From contig JAUTDP010000015.1 of the NCBI GenBank assembly GCA_033439795.1, forward strand, positions 1,178,001 to 1,242,000: a DNA stretch of 64,000 bases, in the 5' to 3' direction. Positions within the stretch are counted from its first letter, which is position 1. The number at the start of each line of letters is the position of its first letter. The notes beneath the pieces are model-generated. The model was given only the letters and a program-made list of their open reading frames with translations, made no database searches and was not told where the DNA came from. The position numbers were made by a program, and so were the translations under genes. This DNA is from Sordaria brevicollis. Taxonomy: Eukaryota; Ascomycota; Sordariomycetes; Sordariales; Sordariaceae. This document shows positions 1 through 12,949 of the stretch, in pieces.

Positions 1-2
1 CA

Positions 3-239
3 GCTCCTGCCAGCAATGGTTTAGAGGAAGAGAAAAAGGACGCGATTGTCAGCGGACAAGGGAAGCAGGAAAAACCTTCACTTGCCAATGACAAGACTGA
101 TCCAGGCCCGCAGGAGATGGGCCCAAGCAAGGAGAGGCACGAAATGGACACAGGAATGGGACGACATGAGATAGGGACAGGGACAGTAAGGTATGAGATG
201 AGCGCTGGGGGTTGGCAAGATAGGGTTGAACTCCCTTGA
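3..239 (+). CDS. C-terminal fragment of an unidentified protein
   Basis: The frame is open from the window edge to TGA at 237-239 (78 residues) and starts upstream of the window. The visible part is hydrophilic, rich in Glu, Lys, Gly and Met, with the stretch GLEEEKKDAIVSGQGKQEK near its start, and has no domain or membrane segment. It resembles the disordered cytoplasmic tail of a fungal protein. The bases are not RIP-mutated. I do not recognise the family. The antisense frame over 49-243 is also open but looks less protein-like. The call rests on composition and frame only. Confidence 0.4.
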   Translation, partial: APASNGLEEEKKDAIVSGQGKQEKPSLANDKTDPGPQEMGPSKERHEMDTGMGRHEIGTGTVRYEMSAGGWQDRVELP

Positions 240-1172
240 TCATCCGGCGACTTGAGCAATATCGGATGAACTCTGGGGCGAATCGGGTAGATGATCGGGA
301 AGATGGCGAGGATTGGCTGGTCTTGGTGAAAATTCAACGATATCTGGTGTGTTCGCTCAGAGATTGAAGAAGCGAAGGAGCTCTGATAAGAGGTTTTCCT
401 TGAAGCTTTTCGTGAATTAGGTTGCCAAGGGTCTAGGAAGAACATATGGCAAGGGATCTTTGTTCGCTTGAGATGTCCAAGCCGTGGGCCTCATACCATG
501 GCCTTGGGAATAGACCTACTATACATGACAAAGAGTTAGCGAGCAAACATGGGTAAGTGCCGAAATGATCACCAAGACCTCATGAAAGAACTTCTGTTCT
601 TGGACAAGCAATTGTCAACCAGGACATAAAGTGGAATCTACTTCGTCTTTTGTTGGATTGACGTCTTCAATAAATGTATGGGTTGGGAATATGTTTGACG
701 CCGCAATTGAGCAAGGCATAATAGTCCATTACGTACATAATTAAGGTATTCGTGGTTGTTTGTAGCTGTTTGCTATTTGCCGTAGTTGTTGCTGTCAGCA
801 TTGGACAGTGAGTGAGGTTGAAAGCGGACGGGTCGTGAAGCCCGAACCCGGGCCCGGCACGGAAGAGGTCGTGCCGGCTTTGGAGTTTAGCGAGACCGGA
901 GAGAAAGAGACAGCAGATAGCATGGTGTCTCCCACCGAACAACTTTGTCTGCACGGCCCAAGAAGTTGACTGCCGAGGAGATATCTTGCACGCGGCGTTG
1001 TTGGTCACGAACCTGAATGGTCAAAGAAGGATTGCCCAGAGATGCCGGTGTTTGATAGTAAGTATGCAGAAAATAAAATTGTCAAAGCGAAATCAAGCGC
1101 GCACGAATAAAAATGCTCGGCGATGATGTTGTTCAGGAGTTGCGAAAACGAAAAAGGAAGAGAATGCCAAGT
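240..1172. other. Non-coding stretch between gene end and LINE tail
   Basis: No convincing gene is seen. Base composition is normal and CpA/TpG are present, so this is non-RIPed DNA up to the LINE tail. A minus-strand open frame at 667-1008 (113 codons) shows no recognisable motif. The stretch probably holds the 3' UTR of the upstream gene and intergenic DNA. Confidence 0.5.
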
Positions 1173-3279
1173 TGAAGATTTATTATTATTATTTTTAACG
1201 TCTGCTTCCGCCTTCCGTAGGGCATGAGACGTGCCGCAGTAGCGCGTATCTACAGAACTATATACATAAGTAAGGGGAGAATTTATATATAATAGCGCCC
1301 TAAAAATCTACCTAAGGGCAAATCATATAATCTTACAATCCTATCCGGTTATATACTATTTATTGCGTAAATACGGCCTAATATTTTAATTAAATTCCTG
1401 TAAGAGTAAATTAATAAATTAAAGGCTATTTACCTTTAATTATATTTCCTCTTCCTTAGAATCCTCTCCCTCTTTTTCGTTAAAAAACATTTTTAATACC
1501 CTCTTTTTATATTAAATTTTATATACCTCCTAATTTAATTAATTCCCGACTTTTAAAATACTTTCTTCTCCTTTAATTTTAACGCTTTCTTCCTTTAAAA
1601 AAGTAAAAAAATTATCGGTATTTCTTCTATCCTCTACGTATTTTTATTAAAAGGTTTAATAAATATCCCGTTTTGTATAAATTTACGAAAAGAAATACGA
1701 AGTTTAAACCTTCGTAGCGAAGCGTTTTTAGAAAATATTTAATATAAATATTAAATTTCTAAGGGTAATCGCTTCCCCAAAGGGGAAGGGGGATATAATA
1801 TATCCTTTATAATAATAAAAAATATAATATAGGGTTTTCCAATTGCCGTAAAAGTATTTTATTATTGCGTTTTCGTATTCGATATATTTATAATAGTTTT
1901 TAAAATCGCTATAGTTTGATTTTATAATTAATAAATAGTATAAAATATTATAATCGAATTCGAATTCATTATTAAATTTTAATAAAATTTTGAAATTAAG
2001 GCTTTAATAAGTAGGGGGGGTATTTTTTAATTATTATATTTAAAAGTCCTATTATATCTCGGTTTTAATTATATATTTAAAATAAATTAACGTAATTATT
2101 CTAAGGTTAATTATTTCGCCTTTAATAACCCCGAATTTTATTAACTCGTTAATAATTTCGTTATTAATAATCCTTATATACTTAAGGACCTATTTAACTT
2201 CTACTTTATTATAATAAAATATCGCTATCCGTTTAAATTTTTTAATAGTTAATTATAACGATAAGGAGGGTATATTATAAAAACTTTATAAGATTGAAAT
2301 ATTATTAAAGTAAATTATAATATTATTTACGTAATTTAATAATAAAATTATAATTATTATTTTAAAGCTATATTTAGCCCTTTCCGCCTTTATATCGAAA
2401 ATTTCCGTTTACTCTAATTGGCCGAAGCCGCGGTAAATCTCCTCCGCGCTTTTAAAGGCGACGTACCTAAAATTTATAAATACGCCGGCGGGTTCGTCTT
2501 CCGCTTTTAAATCTTCGATATAATCCTCCGCGCCGATTTATTTAATTAATATAAACCTATTGGTATATATTACTATTTTTAAAGAGGGTAGTTAAAAAAG
2601 TTATTTTTTAAAATTAAAAGTGGCCCGCTTTTTTAATAAAGGGGCGGGGGTTAAATATATCGTCCTATTAAAAATAGGAATTTAAAAATTAAAGCGGGGA
2701 ATAAATAAAATAAACCGGAAGGTAATTTATAGAATTGTAAGCCTCTTAAAAAGGCCTTTAGGCGTTTTTTTATTTTATTCCGCCTATTAAATTAATAGGT
2801 AGCTTGGGTTTAAAGAGGAAAAGCGGATAGCGTAGCGGTAGCGTATAATTTCGAAGAGTAATAATATAGGTAAGAGGTTAGCTTCGTAATAAAGGATTAT
2901 AGAGTTTATAATACGCTAAATTAAGAATATTAATTTAATAGTTAAATTAATAACCGTTTAAATTTTCTTAACCTAATTATTTAAATTATTTCTAATAAGG
3001 GGAAATTCCCCGTTCTTACGAATTTGGCTATACTTTTTATAACCGGGTTATTAAATTTTAAAGTTAAAAAGGGCCTTAAAAAGGATAACGGCCTTTATAA
3101 TTTTAATTATCGATTTAGGGGAGGCCCCCTTATATATTTTATTAAACCCGTTAATATATTATACGATTTATTTAATTAATGCGAATCGGTATTTAATATA
3201 ATTCTTTTAATTAAATTTATTATAGAATTAAATTTTAAATTAACGTATAACCGGCTAAGCCTTTATTATTACCTTTATA

Positions 3280-3480
3280 TATTAAATAAAAAGGAAGGGG
3301 GCGGTAGCGCAATTTTTCGAAAAGAATTAAATTTTTATTTTCTCTAAGGAAAATTTAATAGCGTTAATCGAATTCTATCCGATTATATAATCGAATTCCT
3401 TTTATACTTATTAGGTTATTTCTTTTAAAGTAGGGCCCGAAATTATAATTATATAATTATTAATATACCCGAAATATTTA
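3280..3480 (-). pseudogene. LINE reverse transcriptase core relic
   Basis: Read on the minus strand, 3473-3456 encodes FGYINN, the expected RIP product of the LINE catalytic box FGYVDD (GAT/GAC to AAT/AAC). About 20 codons downstream the frame carries a SINAIKFSLEKI stretch followed by a KNCATAP-like stretch. This matches the region after the YxDD box in LINE RTs, where a phrase like FxxxKTExxHFS is usual. In-frame stops are TAA or TAG only, as RIP produces from CAA, CAG and TGG. The relic is non-functional. Confidence 0.7.
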
Positions 3481-4104
3481 ATTTTATTATTAAAATAATA
3501 TACTAGTTCGATATAAAAGAGGTAAAGGATGGGCGAAGTAAGGGATTTTTAGGGAAATCTATATTTTAGGCTTTTTATTAATATTATAACGCTAAGGTAG
3601 CGGATATTAACTATTTTCTCTAATATAAAAGACTTTACCTATTAGATTACGTAGGCCGGCTAATTTTATTCTTTTAAATATAAAATTAAATAATTAATTA
3701 AAATAGTATTGAAAGCGCTTTTTATATTAAGGGCGATTAATATAGCGAATAACCCGCGTTCTAAAAAATCTTCAATATTATAGGCGATAGAGCTAATAAT
3801 ATTAATAACGGACCTTTTAAATAAGGCTCTTATTTATTAAAGGTTAAATATTCCGTACTTAATTATAAATTATATTATTTTACAATTAATTAAGCGTTTA
3901 ATCCCTTTATTTAAATAAGAAAAGAGGGAGATTAGGCGTTAATTTTTAATTATTAATTTATTTTTTCTAAATTTAAGGATTATAACGATTTTTACCTTCT
4001 AGAAAATTTTAGGGTAATAGCTTAAAGATACGCAATTTTAATATAACCGGTATACGGGTTCTTTAATCGATTTTTAAACGGCTTTTAATATCCAAATTAT
4101 AATA

Positions 4105-4109
4105 CCGTT
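4105..4109. repeat. Target-site duplication, outer gypsy element (left)
   Basis: CCGTT lies immediately left of the left LTR and is repeated at 19007-19011 immediately right of the right LTR. Five base pairs is the usual Ty3/gypsy duplication size. Confidence 0.85.
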
Positions 4110-4391
4110 TATTACGGGCTGAGTGCACGTTAGGTATAGGTTAGGATATGTGTTGAAGTACGAAGGAGAGGAAATAGGAAGTGTGCGTAGAGGGCTGGAT
4201 ATATAGGCGCGAGCTTATGCCCCAGCCCGTATACGCCTATGTAATACTGTACGTGATTATTAGTGACTAGATTTGGGTTATATCGTACTATAATATATAT
4301 ATTATAATTGTAAATGGCTATTAAGGAATTGGGTACTTATAAAGGTAATTAATACGTATATTAAGTATAGTATAGGTTTAATCCTATAATA
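4110..4391 (-). repeat. Left LTR (3' LTR) of the outer gypsy element
   Basis: This 282-bp LTR matches 18725-19006 along its full length. It begins TATTACGGGCTGAGTGCACG and ends ATAATA, so the ends fit TGTTAC/GTAACA after RIP. The outer (left) half keeps CA/TG pairs such as GTGCAC, whereas the half facing the interior is heavily C-to-T and G-to-A converted. Confidence 0.88.
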
Positions 4392-4394
4392 TTA

Positions 4395-4403
4395 TCCCCC
4401 CTT
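4395..4403 (-). other. Polypurine tract of the outer gypsy element
   Basis: The plus strand reads TCCCCCCTT next to the left LTR; on the minus strand this is AAGGGGGGA, abutting the 3' LTR. It is the expected plus-strand primer of an LTR retrotransposon and fixes the element on the minus strand. Confidence 0.6.
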
Positions 4404-6579
4404 AAAAAAAATTCGTAGAGTTGAAAAAATTTATATATATATATAATTATATCCTAGAATCCTTTAATAGCTCGTTAAATGCTTCTAAATATAATGCTAA
4501 CCGTATTTTAAACTATTTATCTATTAAAAATCGTATAATTTTTATTATTATTTTTATTAAATTTTCCTCTTCTTCTTTCTTTAATAATAATATTTCTATT
4601 TTTAAAGTAACGAATTATTATATTAATCGGGCGGAATAGCGGCGCGGGGGCTCGTTGTAGGCGGCGGCGGCGGGGTCCGTTATTGTAATATTTCGTTTTT
4701 CTTAACGGAATTAATCGAAGAGGATTTAAACGCGGAGTAGTATAAATTTATCGGGGTATTCGTAATAGAATTCCTAAAATCGTATTTCGTAATTGATAAT
4801 ATTATTAACCTTTTCCTAAATTAGTTCGTAATTGCCTTTTTATTTAATTAAATAATATTAATAGTAATTCTTTCCTTATTATTCGACGTTTATTAATTTA
4901 TTAAAACCCTATTCTACGTATTCCTCGTATTTATTAGTATAGATTATTATTCTTCCTTCGTTAGTATAGACGTTGGAATTAATTACTTAATTAAAAAGGC
5001 TTTAATTAAATTAACGTTATATTATAGAAACGTAAAGAGTGGGCGAATATTTTATATTATTAAGGAGTTTTAATTTAATAATATAAGTATTAGATTGGAG
5101 GATTATAAATAGGCCCTCTTAGCGGAGAGAGAATTTAATATATAAGTAGTTATTAAAAAGGTTAGAGGTATTAAATAGTATTATATCCCTAAATTTATAT
5201 TTTACTAAATCGATACGACGTTTATTAGCGTTTTCCTCGTACCGGTTTTAAATTCGTTTTATTTATTGAATTATAAAATCCTAAATCTTTTTAAATTAAT
5301 TAGCAAATTCGTTAATTTTAGAATACTCCTTTAATTATATAAATAATAATATAGGAGGCGGTGGGTTACGGAATTCGGTATTTATACGGGGGTAGTATTT
5401 ATAATTAACGAAAAAGGGGGATAGTTTTATTAAAGAAGAAATAGCGTTATTTTTTATAAATTCGGCGAAGGGGAATTATTTAGCCTAATTTATTTAAAAT
5501 TAATTAATATATAAATAAAGGTATTATTCTATTTTAATATTAATATATTCTATTTAGGTATTAATTTATAAATAGAAAGCGGAGGTAAATTTGCGTATTA
5601 TTTTTAATTGTTCATAAAGGGATAATTAAAAATAAAATACGAATTATATATTATAATTAGAAAGGATAGAGTTTAAAAGCTTATAAAAATAATAAACCCT
5701 ATCGATAAATTATTTTATTAATTCTTTAACGGATAGCGTAACTATTAGGATAAAATACTATATCCAAATTAATTAGTTTATAATAACGTAAATATATTTA
5801 AATTTTTAATTAAAATATATATTATCTAATAGCGGAATAATATAATCGACCGAAGTTATAATTTATAATGCTATAATAATTGGGATAATTTTAAAAAGGT
5901 TAACGTATCCCCGCTTAAAAAACTTTATTTTTATATATAGGAGGTATATTTTATAGAAAATGTATATATTATTAACTATTCCCTCTTAATAGAATTCGCG
6001 GGATAATAATTTATATATAATATTACGCCCGGGGTAACCCGTACTAAGCGAATTATATTAACGGTTAATTAATTAAAATTAAAATTCTTTATTATAAAAG
6101 TCGATAATAATATAGCTTCGTTATTTCGCTATATTATTAAATATAATTTAATATTCGTTAAAAATTTTATATAGGACTTTACGGACGGAAATTAATTAAT
6201 TACGGGCGTTTAAATTATTTAAAATAGAAATAACCTCTTAAAAGAATATAGAATTCTTATAATTATTTAAAATAATATCGTCGATAAATTTATTTTTATA
6301 ATTATTTATAAAGGATAGGGAGAAATATATTATAAAGTGATTAAAGTATCCGTTTATAAATTATAAAGGTTATAATAATATATATTAATAAACGGTTAGG
6401 CATTTATTTTCGGCTTTAGTGGGGATATTATTAAATTTGCGATTAAGTGCGTTTAGACGTAAATTTTTAAAACCGGGGGTATATTAAATTTAGAAATTAA
6501 AGCGGGATAGAAATTAAAATTACTATATATAACGTCATATTAATTATTTATTAATCGTAAATATTTTTAAATTTTTATA

Positions 6580-7665
6580 ATTTATAAGGATATTAAAAAA
6601 TTATTATACGCTTTCGAATTCCAGTTACTATTCTTCTAATACTTTAATAATAGTTAAGAATTCTTTATTATAAACGTTATAATTATATTCTTAAGCGGAG
6701 TATTTTATAAAGAAGTAAGTAATAGGGTATAATATACTATTATCCCCGTATTATAAAAATAAATTATTTATTATTTAATTCGAAGCGTTAATTTTAATAA
6801 CGGTTTTTTTAATTTAATTATAAATTTTTAAAATTAATTTAGTAGCGAAGGCCTTTTTCAAAGCCTTAAACGCGGATTAATAGCGGTCGGATTAGGACTA
6901 TAATATATCCTTCTTTATTAATTTATATAAGGGTAAAATTATTATTAAAAAATTTTTTATAAACCGTCGGTAAAAGTTCGCGAAGCTTAGGAATTATTAT
7001 AAGGATTTTTTAAATTATAGCGGTACTTATTCGAAAATGGCTTTAATTTTATTTAAATTCATTTTAATATTTCCCGGTATTATAATAAAGCTAAAGTATT
7101 TTATACGTTTTATATAAAATTTATATTTATTAATATCGATATTAAGGCCTACCTTAATAAAATATTCGAAAATATCGTTAATGTAACGTTTATAATTCTT
7201 TTTATTATTAGAATAAATAAAGATATTATTAAAATAAGCGGTCGTATAAACGTCGAGGATATTATATAGGAAATTATTAATATAATTTTAAAAAACGTTT
7301 AATACGCCCTAAAGATTAAAAGGTATTATTAAAGATTCGAATAGCCCGAATTGTATTATAAATATAATAAATTATTTACATTTTATTTTAATACGGACGT
7401 GGTTAAAAATGGCGATAATATCGAATTTCGTAAAGATTTTAATATAATAAATTGCGTCGAAGGTTTCTTTAATTAAAGGGAATAAGTAGCGGGATTTAAA
7501 AATAACGTTATGAATATTCTAATAATTAATGTAAATGCGGATTCCGCTGCCCGGTTTTTTAATTAAGAAGATAAGAATGGAGGCTTTTAATTGCGACGGC
7601 CGGATAAATTTCTTCCTAAGGTTATTATTAATCTATTTTTTAATAACGCTAAATTTTTTTAGGCT
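6580..7665 (-). pseudogene. RIP-killed pol (RT and RNase H) of the outer gypsy element
   Basis: On the minus strand, 7660-7480 reads as a gypsy RT: FIRPSQLKAS, then FLIKKPGSGIRIY (around 7530-7565), then NVIFKSRYLFPLI, matching the family pattern FVKKPGGGxRxCVDYRxLNxxTxKxRYPLPLI. Near 6700-6580 the same strand has NVYNKEFLTIIKVLEE, the RNase H signature around YDKELLAIV. Stops are TAA/TAG of RIP type. GAG should lie between 7.7 and 10.5 kb and at 18.0-18.7 kb; integrase between about 6.5 and 4.7 kb. I cannot delimit these exactly. Confidence 0.8.
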
Positions 7666-10553
7666 AAAAATATAATTATAGGATGCAAATAATATAGCGT
7701 TAAATTTAAATTCGAATTTAAAATTATATAATTTATTCGGGGGAAGTATATTAATTATTTTTTATTTAAAATTATTCGTCTATTACTAATATTAGTAGGG
7801 GAATTTAATTTGAATTTAAGCGTTGGTTTTAAAAGGTTTATTAACTTTTTTATAGAATTTTAGAACGTTTTTAAAAATAATTTTATTAATATTAATATTA
7901 TTAATAGTAAAGTAATTATTAATAATATTTTTATATATTTTAAAATTAGAGGTATATTTTATAAATATTATAGACGTGGATATTTTAATTATTTTAATTA
8001 CTTCTTTAATATTAATATTATAAAGAGCGTCGATTTAAATATAATAATTATTACTGAAGAATTTTTTATAATAATATACTTTACCGTTTATAACGTTTTT
8101 AATTATATTAATTATAAGGGATTCATTAATTATATTAAACGTTAAAACGCCCTTTTTTTTTATTATTTTATTTTCGTCGAATATACGTTAAATATTTTTC
8201 GCTATATTTATTCGTATCGTTCGGATAATTTAAAATTTATATTTTTCGGTAAATTAATTAAACGTAATTATTAATAATTTTGTAATATTATTTAGGTCGA
8301 AGGGGCTTTTAAAATTATATTAAAAGTAGATTAGAGTACGGTAATTAAAGAATAAAATATAAATTCCTTTAATAAATTTACAAAGTATAAATATTATACG
8401 AAATAGTAGCGGGGGAAAATAACGTATTATAATTATAAATATAAAAGCTTATTTACTAATAATTTTATTTATAGGTATAGTGTTTATATAATTAGTTACT
8501 TTTTATTTAAATTTATTAAATTTTTAACGGGTAATACGTCGTACTATCGTAGAAATCGAAATTTTACGAACGGATTCCATTAGGGAGGGGGTATCCGGTT
8601 TACCTTTATTAAGAATATTTTTTATTAAAAACTTTTAATATACGGACTTTATATTAAGGATAATTCTAAGGAGGGTAATTAATAATATAACGAAGGGGAT
8701 TTATTAATATTTACAAAATAGAAGTACGTAACGAAAATAGAGAAGCGCTCCTTATAGGAAATAATTATAATATTCGTAAAACCGGCCGAAAGTAAGGCAA
8801 TCGCTAAATTAATTAATATTAAAGGTATAATAAATTAATTATAAGTAGTTAAAAATTATTAAATTATTATCGATTAAATTATAGATTAGGAGGTTAATAA
8901 TTTCGTAATAAACGTTAACGTTTATAATTAATTTATTAAAATACGTAATATTACCTTTAATTTAATTATTAATTAAATATAATAATTTAAAGATTTAAAA
9001 AAGGAATAAAGGAAGGTTATTACGAATAATAAAACGATAATTAATAAAACCGAGAACGGTATATCCGCTATTAATAAAGGCGGTATAATATATTTTATAT
9101 AATTTATAGGATAAATAAATAAAAAGATTTAATAAATTAAAGTATTTATAACGGTTATTTTTAAAAAATTAATAAATCTTTATAATATTTAATTTTATAG
9201 GGATATTCCTCTATTATTTATTTCTATACCTAATAAATAGTAGCCTCCAATTATAATTTAAATAGGAGGCTATATATTTCCCTAATTATTAATAAAATTA
9301 TTTTTATTGCCTATAACCGGGCTTATGAAGCCGTAAAAATATATAAAGTTAAGGTAATAAATAGGGGGTATATAATAATTAATTAAGGCCGGGGTACTAT
9401 AATAAATTAGAACGCCGCCTATATTTATAATATTAACGTTATATTAATTATCTTAACCGTAATTATATTAACTTTAAACGGGACGTTATTATTATTTACT
9501 AACGTTATTATTATTAGAATTATTATTATTACTTTTATTTTTATTCTTTTTATCCTTCGTATTTTTATTCTTCTTCTAACGGTTAATAAACGGGTCTTTA
9601 TTAAAATTAATATAAAATTTATATTCGGCTATAAAATAATTTTTATAACTGTAACGGGTATAAATATTAAATTTTATATACTACTCGAAAATATTTTTAT
9701 TGATTATATAAGATATTTAAATATTAATAGGGGATATAAAATCGAAGTTTATAGTAGAATTATTTTAATTAATAATAAATTTAAGAGTGGAAATAATACC
9801 GGAAACGGAGCCTAAATTAGAAGCGGACGTACCGGTATTAATATTAATAATGGGGCGGGAATTATTAATAACTTTATTGCGCTAATTCTTTTCCTCTAAT
9901 TATTTAATTTAATTGTAAATTATTATAAATTATTTATCGAATTTATTATTATCGGGCTAAGGGCGTTATAAAATAATAGCGTTATATAAACGGTCGTTAA
10001 AACGGACGCGGAGGCAATAAACCTTTATATTATTATTAAAATTATAATAATCGATTAAAGTAATGAATTTATCCTCGAAATAAAATTATTTTATTTTATT
10101 AAATTTTAATTCTTCGAATTCGCAATAAGATTAAATAACGGTATTAACGTTATTATATTTCTTATTTATTTATTTAAATAAATTTTCGGCTATAAATTAT
10201 TTAAAGTCTTCTTTTAATAAAATTTTAAGGAATTTAAGTTTAATAATTTTAAAGGGTTTACTAGCTAAGGAGCGGGCGATTAAAAAGTATTTAATATATA
10301 TAATATTAAATAAAGTCGCATTATCCTCCTAAACGAATTAAATATTAATATTCTAACGACAAAATTTAATAACGTATTTAACCGAATTATTAATACCGTT
10401 AAAGGCGGGTATAATTACTATTTATAATATTAATTTATAACCGCTACCGCTGATAAAATTATTAATACGAAGAATAAGGGTAATTATTTTATTATTAATA
10501 ATTACGTTAAATAAATCTTTTTAAATTAATTAAATTTGGGTAATATATTAGCG

Positions 10554-10558
10554 AAGAT
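10554..10558. repeat. Target-site duplication, inner gypsy element (left)
   Basis: AAGAT precedes the left LTR and is repeated exactly at 18001-18005 after the right LTR. Confidence 0.9.
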
Positions 10559-10810
10559 TGTTATGGGGCTAATGCCCGTGGCTGAGTTTGACTGGCACTG
10601 CCAGTCGTGCCGCCAGTCGGGCCGCCAGTCGGGCCGCCAATCGCGGTCCTTACCGCTACGGTAAGCGGAGTGGCCCGTGCCCCAGTCTTCAAAAGGATAG
10701 TTGGCTAGTGCCGCCTAGAGGGCGCCTCCCTTCCTCCCTTTCCCTCTTCGTAGAACCTTATCGATTCGTTAAAACCCAATATTTATACCAATTATATTAT
10801 GCCCTTTATA
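10559..10810 (+). repeat. 5' LTR of the inner gypsy element
   Basis: This 252-bp LTR pairs with 17749-18000. It contains a 12-bp tandem repeat of CCGCCAGTCGGG type near 10608-10645. The outer part is almost unmutated (CTGGCACTGCCAGTCG is intact), while the end facing the interior (10775-10810) is RIPed. A 79-codon open frame at 10588-10827 lies across this LTR and is not a gene. Confidence 0.92.
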
Positions 10811-12949
10811 TTAGGTTTTACCGTTAAAAAGCGGATAGAAGAAGCGGATTTAATAAACGGATATTAATTTTATAAGCGGAAGATTAATAATTTTGAGCGC
10901 GGTATTGCGGCATTTTTCGATACTATAATCAAATTCAACGATATAGATATTAACAATATAGAGGAGTTTTACGATTCTTAAAACGGTATATTAAATAATA
11001 ATAGTAATAATAAAGGCTTAATTAAAGGTTTAATTAAAGCTTTTAAGAGTAGTACGATTTTTAGGGACTATATTAAATCCTTTTTATTTAATATTATTTT
11101 TATTTTTAATACTTTTACCCCCTATTTAGATTTTGGAATTATTAAATATTCTATTTATAAAAAGAAATCCCCTTTTAAAACTTTAATTAATAATAATTCT
11201 AATAATAATACGAATTTAATTCCCCGTTGTAAAAAATAATTAGAATTCTTTAAATAAGATAATTAACCCTATACCTTTGGCTTTTTTTTTTAATAAATTC
11301 GTTATAGTATATAATAGCGATATTAAATAAGGATTTTATAATAACCCGAATACCGTTTAATATAAAATTATTAATACGCTTCTTATTGAATACAGTTAAT
11401 AATTAGAAGGATTTTAGACTATTATAATTATACGTGGTAAAGAAGATTTAATTGAATTTTTCGAATAAATTCGTACGATTTTTGGTTTTTATTAAAGTTA
11501 GGAGGCGGTTTTCGATAAGTTCGCTTATATACGTTAGAAAAAAATAAATTATTCGTTATTTTCTTAACCGATTTTAATAATAAAATATTTAAAGTAAGCG
11601 GTTATTTATAAGAAAATCCCATTAAATTGGGCTATTTCCGCCGCATTTTTAATAAAAAATAATATAATAAAATATTTACAATTATTTTCTCCGATAATTA
11701 TTACGAATATTTTAAATAATTTTAATATTATATATTTAAATACAAATAAATAATAGAATTTAAAGAGGATTACCGTCGATATTAATATAATTAAAAAGGT
11801 AAAATTAAAAATAATGGATTTTACGTCCTTAATACTACTTTTATTAATTATTCTATTATTTTCTATACTTTACATATTACATTCTATCCTATTTTTATAA
11901 CCTTTATTTAACGTTTAATTAATATAAATGGAAATATTATTATAAATATTATACGTATAATCTATAATCGAAGCGGGCGAAATTAAAGCGGTTTTAACGT
12001 AAGCGCTTCTATTTCCGCCTTTATTAAATACGCTAAATAAATATTAAATAAGGAATATTAACGTTAGCGAAATAATAATTTATATATACGTTATAGCGCT
12101 TTTAAATATTATATTTTGGTTTATTTATATTAATTAACCGTCTTTCTTTCTTTTAATAGAATATATATTTAAATTACCGTTATTAAAGTCCTTTTACTTT
12201 TAGAGGACGATAACGATAACGAGGTTTATAATTCCGCCCTTAAATAATAAGTAAAAATTTAATTCTAATATAAAATCGGGCTTTAGAACCAGAAATAAAA
12301 ATATTAAATAAAATAAAGGATTTTAAATTAAAAATAGAAATAGAACTTACTTTAATTTTATTTATTATTAATAATTGTAATTTATTCTATATTTTTATCG
12401 ATAAGGGTTATTAATATTATATTATAATTAGTAAAAAAATTATTAAAAAGTTTTAAATTCTAATTATCCTTATTCTACTTCGTATTATAAAAGGAACGTC
12501 TATTATTATAGAAGGAATTTCTATTTAAAGTATAATCCGATTCTTAATTAAAATAAATAATTATATTTATTTTATTTGCGTTTATATTATCCTATTATTC
12601 GAATTCCTTATTATATTAGGTAAATTTTAATTTAAAATTATATAAATATATTCCGTCCTTTACGAAAAGCGTTTATTTATAAGCGTTATTAATTATTAAA
12701 TTCTTTATATTAATAGAGAATAAATATTTAAAATACCGCTTATCGCCGATTTAAAATCTATTATATATATTTTAATTACTACTTTTATAAATTACGTTCG
12801 TAAATTGAGAAAGGAATTCGGTAATCGAATAATTAAAAAGGCTATTTTTATAATTAATTTAAAAGATATTGAAAAGGTATTAAAATTAAAGAAGGTATAT
12901 ATTGAAGTAGAATTAAAGGCGAAAATCCCTAAGAAATATTACGATTTAA

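Larger units (their letters stand above)
1173..4109 (-). mobile_element. LINE retrotransposon, 3' half (split by insertion)
   Basis: This is the 3' portion of a non-LTR retrotransposon on the minus strand. Its tail appears as TTATTATTATTATTTTTAA near 1177-1195, i.e. a TAA-type tail read on the minus strand. Upstream lies a reverse transcriptase relic with an FGYxDD-type box. The sequence just inside the 3' tail (about 1196-1260) is scarcely mutated and RIP deepens inward. The element stops at 4109, where the gypsy element begins, and continues at 19012. No target duplication of the LINE itself was found. The clade could be Tad-like, as is usual in Neurospora, but that is not proven. Confidence 0.7.

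Noticed and set aside
4421..4639. 72-codon plus-strand ORF
   Set aside because: Sits in RIPed sequence just inside the outer gypsy LTR, antisense to the element; composition is AT-bias only.
10588..10827. 79-codon plus-strand ORF
   Set aside because: Lies across the 5' LTR of the inner gypsy element; its repeats are the LTR's 12-bp tandem units.
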